Shown here one piece after another: positions 59,116 through 64,000 of a DNA stretch of 64,000 bases. The notes under the pieces are model-generated. The model did no database searches. It saw only the letters and a program-made list of their open reading frames with translations, and was not told the DNA's origin. Both the position numbers and the translations under genes were made by a program. The first letter of the stretch is position 1. Each line of letters starts with the position of its first letter. This DNA comes from a bacterium (GTDB lineage: Bacteria; Bacillota; Clostridia; Oscillospirales; Ruminococcaceae), in NCBI GenBank assembly GCA_004561545.1, contig SFVK01000001.1, positions 124,001-188,000 on the forward strand, written 5' to 3'.

Positions 59116-60327
59116 TTATTTCATTTTTACCGCACCTCTGCGATGCATCGCGGAAAACCCGGCTGCGGCCGCGCTGAGCAGCACCACGGCGCCCAGCGCG
59201 ACAAGGCCCGCGCCGGCGTGGCCGGTCACATCCCCCACCCAGCCGGTCAGCGGGCTGGCGGGGATCATCAGCAAGCTGTAGGCCATGCTGTCCACACTGA
59301 CCAGCGTGGCGCGCTGATCACTGGGATATGCGTCATTGAGGCGCTGCTGCACATGGAGGAACCATGCCTGGGTGCTGACGGAAATCAGCGCACCGCCCGC
59401 GATGGCCCCGGCCACCGGCGCGGCCCCCGCCGCCATGGTGGACACACCGCACACCAATGCGCAGACGGCATAGAGCAGGCCCAGGCGGCGGACCCTCAGA
59501 CGCCGGCCCAGCGCCACGCCCAGCACACCGCCCGCCTCGGTGAGCAGCATGGGCAGGCCCAGCCACCGGGTGGGAAAGCCGGCCTGCACCAGCCGCTGCT
59601 GCAAATACATATAGCTCAGATAACACGGCAGGCTAATGACCGCATTGGCGGCAATGTAGAGTGCCACCCGCGGGCTGCCGGTCAGGAACCGCGCCGTAAG
59701 GCGCACATGGTCTGCCAGCCGCCGGCCGATGCCCCGCAGCGGGTTGCTCTGGCGGGCGGCCTGGGTCCGGGTGACCACCGGCTCTTTGAGGAACACCGCC
59801 GCCACCGTGCGGGCCAGGCCCACAACGGCATCGGCCAGATAAAACCCCACAAAGCTCAGCACGCCGGAAAGCATACTGCAACAGTCGCTGAGCAGCCGGC
59901 CCGCCGTCTGGAGCTGGCAGCAGTTGGCGTCCACCTGCAGATATTCGCCGCTGCGTCCGGCCTGCTTGAGGCTGTCGTAGGTGATGGCTTCCTGGGTGCC
60001 CGAGATGAGGTTATAACTCAGCGCACTGGCCCCCATGGCCAGGCAGACCGCCGCAAAGCTGTTGCCAAAGGCCATAGTCAGCGCACTGCCGCAGGCCATC
60101 AGGCCGGAGGCCGCCAGCGTGCGCCGCCGCCCCAGAAGGTCGGCCGCCACGCCGCTGGGCACCTCGGCCAGCAGGCTGACCAGATGGAAAATGCCCTCTG
60201 CCAGACCAATCTGGGCCAGGGAATAGCCGCGGGCGGCCAGCAGAGTCACCCAGACCGCATTGGTCACGCCGAGAGCGGAGGTAAAGGAATAGGCATAGAC
60301 TGCCCGGAGCTGTCGTTTGATATTCAT
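59116..60327 (-). CDS. MFS transporter, putative drug efflux, behind a leader-peptide attenuator
   Basis: This 403-residue protein has 12 hydrophobic helices in two halves with a linker near residue 200. Motif A is GVAADLLGRRRT between helices 2 and 3, after GYSLAQIGLAEGIFHLVSLLAEVPS, a layout common in drug:proton antiporters of Firmicutes. The ATG at 60327 is preceded only by GGACGGTG, which is the site sequestered by the leader RNA. The long frame to 60603 covers the leader in another reading and is not used. The substrate is not known; the regulatory leader suggests a ribosome-targeting compound. Confidence 0.85.
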   Translation of the reverse strand: MNIKRQLRAVYAYSFTSALGVTNAVWVTLLAARGYSLAQIGLAEGIFHLVSLLAEVPSGVAADLLGRRRTLAASGLMACGSALTMAFGNSFAAVCLAMGASALSYNLISGTQEAITYDSLKQAGRSGEYLQVDANCCQLQTAGRLLSDCCSMLSGVLSFVGFYLADAVVGLARTVAAVFLKEPVVTRTQAARQSNPLRGIGRRLADHVRLTARFLTGSPRVALYIAANAVISLPCYLSYMYLQQRLVQAGFPTRWLGLPMLLTEAGGVLGVALGRRLRVRRLGLLYAVCALVCGVSTMAAGAAPVAGAIAGGALISVSTQAWFLHVQQRLNDAYPSDQRATLVSVDSMAYSLLMIPASPLTGWVGDVTGHAGAGLVALGAVVLLSAAAAGFSAMHRRGAVKMK

Positions 60328-60480
60328 GGGAAACACCGTCCTTGTTCGATGGAAAATGGGGTTGACCGTGTACCCAAAAAGAAAGCGCCACGGCAAACAA
60401 GCCATGGCGCAATGGTGACAGACACCGTTCGACCTGGTATTTACCGAAAGATTTCTTATTTTTGAAACAGGGTACACCAC
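60328..60480 (-). promoter_or_regulatory. Attenuator region with alternative RNA pairings upstream of the MFS gene
   Basis: Three paired elements are visible. First, 60482-60493 just after the leader stop is complementary over 11 of 12 positions (one G-U, one mismatch) to 60334-60345, which holds the MFS ribosome site. Second, GTGTACCC (60368-60375) pairs with GGGTACAC (60470-60477). Third, the hairpin 60385-60410 (GCGCCATGGC and its complement) is followed on the minus strand by TTTCTTTTTGG, a terminator shape. These could be mutually exclusive folds set by ribosome stalling on the leader. Confidence 0.65.
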
Positions 60481-60493
60481 GACAGGGACGGCG

Positions 60494-60541
60494 TTATTTG
60501 TACGCCAGAACTTTGCGCAGAAGACCTGCAAAGCCCTGCAT
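60494..60541 (-). CDS. 15-residue leader peptide MQGFAGLLRKVLAYK
   Basis: A 15-codon ORF on the minus strand has a strong AAGGAAGGG site 6 nt before its ATG and ends in TAA at 60494. It lies inside a promoter-driven leader, 165 nt before the MFS start. Its basic, hydrophobic sequence and the hairpins after it resemble the leader peptides that control erm, mef and tet genes. No close match to a named leader is claimed. Confidence 0.6.
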   Translation of the reverse strand: MQGFAGLLRKVLAYK

Positions 60542-60574
60542 GGGATACCCTTCCTTCCGGTTTGATCTGCATTC

Positions 60575-60603
60575 AGTATAACACCTGCCAAGGGGTTTGG
60601 CAA
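60575..60603 (-). promoter_or_regulatory. Promoter of the leader peptide / MFS transcript
   Basis: On the minus strand TTGCCA (60603-60598), a 17-bp spacer and TATACT (60580-60575), about 34 bp before the leader ATG. Confidence 0.6.
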
Positions 60604-60632
60604 GCGTCAAAACGCCTGCGGCAGGCAGAACA

Positions 60633-62000
60633 TTACAGGGGCTGGCGTTGGCTGGTTTTGAAATAGCGCAAAACCATGGGCAGCGCGACGCAGAACGCGA
60701 TGACATCCGCCGCGGGGCCGGCAATCTGGACCCCCAGAATGCCGATGAGTTTGGGCAGAACCAGCAGCGCCGGAATGTAAAGAACCAGTTGGCGGCCAAA
60801 AATCAGCAAGCTGCTGGGCAACGGCCTGCCCACCACCTGGAACAGGATGGTGGCGCTGTTAAGGAAATTGGCAAAGGGCAGCGCCACACAGATGAGCCGC
60901 AGCGCGGTGGCACCGTAGGCGATCACCAGCTCGTCGTCCCGGAACAGCCCGATGAGCCGGGGCGCAAAGGCGATGCCAATCACCGCAAACACGCACATAC
61001 TGGCCACACTGACCTTGACGGCAAACCAGAAGGCCTGACGGACCCGCTTATGGTTGCCCATACCGTGGGCAAACCCGATGACCGGCTGGCTGCCCTGGTT
61101 CATGCCGCCCGAGACGGCGTTGGCCAGATAGAGCAGCCGCCCGGCGATGCTCATGGCGGCGATGGCGGCATCGCCCCAGGCTCCGGCCGTCCAGTTGAGC
61201 ACCACGTTGGCCACCATGTTACAGCCGTGGCGGCACAGGCTGGGGAAGCCCATCACAAGGATATCGCGGTAGTCCGATACATCCCGGCTGACGAACCGGA
61301 TCGAGAGATGCACCTGGGTTTTGCCCCGCAGGTAATAGCTGAGCTGGATGGCAAACGCCACCGCCTGGCTGAGCGCCGTGGCCGCCGCCGCGCCGGTGAT
61401 GCCCCAGTGAAACACAAAGATGAACAGCGGGTCCAGCGCCATATTGAGCACGCCTCCGGTGACCTGGCCCACCATGCTCTCCCGGCTTTTACCCTCGGCG
61501 CAAAGGCCTTTGCTGAGCACAAGGCTGCCGATGCAGAAGGGCGCGGCGATAAAAATAAACCGGCCATAGGCCAGCGCATAGGGCATCAGCGTCCGGGTGG
61601 CGCCCAGAAGCCGCATCAGGCTCTCCCCCGCCGTCAGGCCCACCGCCGTGACCAGCAGCCCCACGGCCAGCGCCAGAAAGAAGGCGGTGCTGGTGATGGC
61701 GTCGGCATGGCGGTTTTCCCTGGCGCCCAGCATACGAGACACCAGGCTGGACGCGCCGGTGCCGAACCAGAACCCCAGGCCGTTGAGCACCATCACCACC
61801 GAGAACACCACGCCCACTGCCGCCGTGGCGCTGGTGCCGATGCGCCCCACAAAAAAGGTATCGGCCATGTTATAGACGCTCATGATAAGGGTGGTGACCA
61901 TGGTGGGGACGGCCAGCGAGAGAATCAGCCCGCCCACAGGGGCGTTGGCCATTTTATCATATTCCGCCTGTTTTTCCGGCGCGGAACGGGTGGTTTGCAT
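60633..62000 (-). CDS. MATE family efflux transporter
   Basis: This 455-residue protein has 12 hydrophobic helices. The first half starts PVGGLILSLAVPTMVTTLIMSVYNMADTFFVGRIG, the classic MATE opening, and has FWFGTGASSLVSRMLGA after it. The family exports cationic drugs or metabolites using Na+ or H+. It is transcribed towards the MFS gene and stands just before it, so the two form an efflux neighbourhood, though the MFS gene has its own promoter. GGAAAGGAAG precedes the ATG. Confidence 0.92.
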   Translation of the reverse strand: MQTTRSAPEKQAEYDKMANAPVGGLILSLAVPTMVTTLIMSVYNMADTFFVGRIGTSATAAVGVVFSVVMVLNGLGFWFGTGASSLVSRMLGARENRHADAITSTAFFLALAVGLLVTAVGLTAGESLMRLLGATRTLMPYALAYGRFIFIAAPFCIGSLVLSKGLCAEGKSRESMVGQVTGGVLNMALDPLFIFVFHWGITGAAAATALSQAVAFAIQLSYYLRGKTQVHLSIRFVSRDVSDYRDILVMGFPSLCRHGCNMVANVVLNWTAGAWGDAAIAAMSIAGRLLYLANAVSGGMNQGSQPVIGFAHGMGNHKRVRQAFWFAVKVSVASMCVFAVIGIAFAPRLIGLFRDDELVIAYGATALRLICVALPFANFLNSATILFQVVGRPLPSSLLIFGRQLVLYIPALLVLPKLIGILGVQIAGPAADVIAFCVALPMVLRYFKTSQRQPL

Positions 62001-62077
62001 GACGGCGCTTCCTTTCCCCGCAAAAATGCTTTAAATTATAGTATATCACAGCCTTTGAGCAGGTTCACTCAATCGCC

Positions 62078-63049
62078 ATGAATATTGTAGCACAGGAAAA
62101 GAAAAACAGCAAGCGGTATTTACCCCACGCAGTGAGCACAAAGGAAGGGGCAGTAAAGCTATACCGCCAAACAAAGGATATTGACTTTGTGCTTCGCCGG
62201 TATCACATTTCAAAAGCCTCCCTCATGCGGTGGAACAAGCTGTATGACGGCACGAAGGAATCTCTTATGCCCAAGTCACACCGCCCCCACAGCCAACATC
62301 CCAACGCTCACACCGAGGAAGAATTGAACTGGATTAGGAACTACCATCGCCGCAACCCTAACATCAGCATTTGCGAATTATATGGCAAGCTTCGTCAAGA
62401 GAAGGACTACAGCAGACACCCGGGGTCATTGTATCGTGTGTTTGTCCGTCTTGGATACCGGAAGAAAGTGGAATCCACAAAGAAGAAATCAAAGCATTTA
62501 GGTCACTACGATACGCCTACAGAGTTGGGGAAAAAGTGGCAAACGGACGTAAAATATGTGCCAGCGGTCTGCTATGTGGGGACAGATAGTGAGAGATTCT
62601 ACCAATACACCATGATAGAAGAAGCGAGCAGAGAACGTTTTCTCTATGCCTATCGGGAAAACAGTAGCTACAGCACGGTAGACTTTGTACCGCGTGCAAT
62701 CAAATACTTTGGCTATGCGCCTGACATGATCCAGACACACAATGGCGGAGAATTTACTCACACGCAAAAGACAAATCGCGTTCATCCTTTGGATACTTTT
62801 TGCGGGAAGTATCACATTGTCCACAAGACGATCCGTCCGAGAACGCCCTGGCATAATGGCAAAGTGGAACGTAGCCACAGGAATGACCAGGAACGATTCT
62901 ATAATTACCTAAAGTTCTATTCATTTGAGGATCTACAGCTTCAGATGAGACACTACTTACAGCGATCCAACCGGATTCCTATGGCCGTCCTTGGATGGAA
63001 ATCGCCGATTCAGAAGCGCCATGATCTCGAAGCCGCCCGGTTTTGCTGA
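62078..63049 (+). mobile_element. IS481-like transposase with a substituted catalytic residue
   Basis: This 323-residue transposase has a helix-turn-helix (residues 20-60), an integrase core and a C-terminal tail. Asp157 in WQTDVKY and Glu264 in HNGKVERSH are the expected first and last catalytic acids. The middle acid, normally in a QTDNG motif, is His221 (codon CAC at 62738-62740). The protein is probably inactive. Codon use is AT-rich and unlike the neighbours. I find no matching terminal inverted repeats, so the element may be an end-truncated remnant. Confidence 0.85.
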
Positions 63050-63080
63050 TTGGCTGCGCCCTCTCTCCGTCAGCAAAACC
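63039..63080. repeat. Inverted repeat overlapping the transposase stop
   Basis: GGTTTTGCTGA (63039-63049) and TCAGCAAAACC (63070-63080) form an 11-bp stem with a 20-nt loop. It may be a terminator-like element of the IS. Confidence 0.6.
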
Positions 63081-63169
63081 AATCTGCAAATCTTGTGACT
63101 CTTTCGTTTTTTCGGTCTCACATCATTGACAAACGAACAGCGGGTGTAAATTCCCGCATGAACGTAAAA

Positions 63170-63475
63170 TTACAGCCGGTAGTCCAAACAGGTGCGGACC
63201 TGGGTATAGGGGCGGACTTTGCTGTCCGCCACCGCGACGTGGGCGGGATGAACGGAATAGGCCTTGAGGGCCGCCTCATCCACAAAGCTGGAATCCAGCA
63301 TCAGGTCGGCGTTGGCGGAGCTGGGCAGCGCGTCAATGTTCACCTGAATGTCCAGCAGGCCCGGAATCTGCCCGGCCAGGCCCTCCAGGCCCTCCTTGAT
63401 TGCGGCCTTGACGGCAGCCTTCTCGGCGTCGGAAAGATCCTCCCGGAGCTTCCACAGAATCACATGCTTGATCAT
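63170..63475 (-). CDS. Dabb family (stress-responsive A/B barrel) protein
   Basis: This 101-residue protein has the Dabb pattern MIKHVILWKLRE at the start, GLAGQIPGLLDIQV in the middle and HPAHVAVADSKVRPY near the end. The family forms small dimeric barrels of unclear function. Its ATG overlaps the stop of the upstream amidotransferase gene (ATGA), with GGAGG upstream, so the two are translationally coupled. Confidence 0.88.
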   Translation of the reverse strand: MIKHVILWKLREDLSDAEKAAVKAAIKEGLEGLAGQIPGLLDIQVNIDALPSSANADLMLDSSFVDEAALKAYSVHPAHVAVADSKVRPYTQVRTCLDYRL

Positions 63476-64000
63476 TCTTTGCTTTCCTCCCAGATGGGGT
63501 GCTTGAGCACCCACTCGCCACAGTCATTCTTATAGAACAGATCGCGGTTATAGAATTTGTCCATAATGGCCCAGAACTCGCTCTCGGTGTAGCCGCAGAA
63601 CTCGCAGAAATCCCGGACGCAGAGGGGGTCCAGCTTGCCGTCCCGCTCCTTGATGATGGGAATGGCCTCCTCCCGGGTCATCATGCCGTAGCGGATATAG
63701 CGGGCGGTGTAGTCGGTGGCGGCGGCATGGCCGAACTTGGGGTACTTGAGCCAGGAATGCACCAGATAGGCGCGGGAGTCAATCTGGTCAAAGTTCTCGG
63801 CATGGTGGGTGCGGTCCCACTCATGGGTCAGGTCGTGGAAGCCGTGGGCCTTGGCAATCTGATAGTTCTTATAGCTGTTCCAGGGCACAAAGTAGCTCAT
63901 ATAGAAGGGGTCCAGCCTGGCGCGCTCCTCGGCGGAGGGGGCCATTGTGAGGCAGAGGTCGTTCTCGGTCACACCGTCCCCCACCAGTTCCTCCAGCGGG
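63472..64000 (-). CDS. N-acetyl sugar amidotransferase (WbpG/PseA family), N-terminus cut by window edge
   Basis: About 176 C-terminal residues are visible. YMSYFVPWNSYKNYQIAKAHGF, then AYLVHSWLKYPKFGHAAATDYTARYIRYGMMTREEAI and DPLCVRDFCEFCGYTESEFWAIMDKFYNRDLF match the C-terminal region of this family. The family adds amidino groups to nucleotide sugars in LPS or flagellin glycan synthesis. The frame stays open to base 64000, so the start lies outside. A surface glycan locus may continue to the right. Confidence 0.8.
   Translation of the reverse strand, partial: PLEELVGDGVTENDLCLTMAPSAEERARLDPFYMSYFVPWNSYKNYQIAKAHGFHDLTHEWDRTHHAENFDQIDSRAYLVHSWLKYPKFGHAAATDYTARYIRYGMMTREEAIPIIKERDGKLDPLCVRDFCEFCGYTESEFWAIMDKFYNRDLFYKNDCGEWVLKHPIWEESKE

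Noticed and set aside
62001..62077. Left end of the IS next to the transposase
   Set aside because: I compared the stretch with the 63080-63170 region and found no inverted repeat pair; it instead contains the MATE gene's upstream region.

Overview
The window looks like chromosomal DNA from a high-GC member of the Oscillospiraceae/Ruminococcaceae, close to Faecalibacterium, Gemmiger or Subdoligranulum. This is inferred from gene content: an F-type ATP synthase in Clostridia order, a T-box in front of valS, M20 PepV, YitT, Crh-like HPr, the PFL/ACT pair, the GGGtGRT/scaffold pair, and lipoproteins with Gram-positive-type signals. Strong Shine-Dalgarno sites and consensus sigma-A promoters fit this. 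No species can be proved from the sequence alone. Most of the window is ordinary core genome, with a few lower-GC accessory patches (about 8.6-9.7 kb, 18.4-20.4 kb and 62.0-63.1 kb).

Layout. 1-8.6 kb: one minus-strand aromatic amino acid operon read pheA-aroB-aroC-aroE/aroK fusion-aroF-aroA-tyrA-WYL regulator. It covers the route from DAHP to prephenate, phenylpyruvate and hydroxyphenylpyruvate, except 3-dehydroquinate dehydratase, which is not in the window. 8.6-9.95 kb: small secreted and membrane proteins, the first broken by a perfect 20-bp tandem duplication. 10-12.5 kb: a HAD phosphatase, ilvE and a probable structured RNA. 12.4-18.4 kb: a C39-like pseudo-peptidase with a DUF624-like membrane protein, two coupled unknown genes, pepV, a 48-residue membrane protein and cysE. 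18.4-20.4 kb: a low-GC patch with a DUF3784 protein, an XRE regulator with membrane tail, and small membrane proteins. 20.6-28.1 kb: the complete atp operon, whose c subunit carries a two-carboxylate, Na+-type motif. 28.2-32 kb: ACT/PFL pair and GGGtGRT/scaffold pair, separated by palindromic repeats. 32-43.5 kb: O-antigen ligase-like protein, MFS transporter, hisS, DUF4349 lipoprotein, aspS, YitT, SurA-like lipoprotein, M20 hydrolase, HPr-like protein. 43.8-58.8 kb: tex, YfhO, yfbR, dus, polA, tsaD, glnS, and valS with its T-box. 58.9-64 kb: tRNA-Arg, an MFS efflux gene behind a leader-peptide attenuator, a MATE pump, a mutated transposase, a Dabb protein and a truncated N-acetyl sugar amidotransferase.

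The most promising signals for new biology are these. A 15-codon leader peptide and a set of mutually exclusive RNA pairings precede the MFS gene at 59.1-60.6 kb. An unassigned structured RNA lies at about 12.2-12.4 kb. A dispersed palindromic repeat family sits between convergent genes. A secreted cysteine-containing protein can be switched between two frames by a 20-bp repeat unit. No CRISPR array, prophage or classical defence system is visible.
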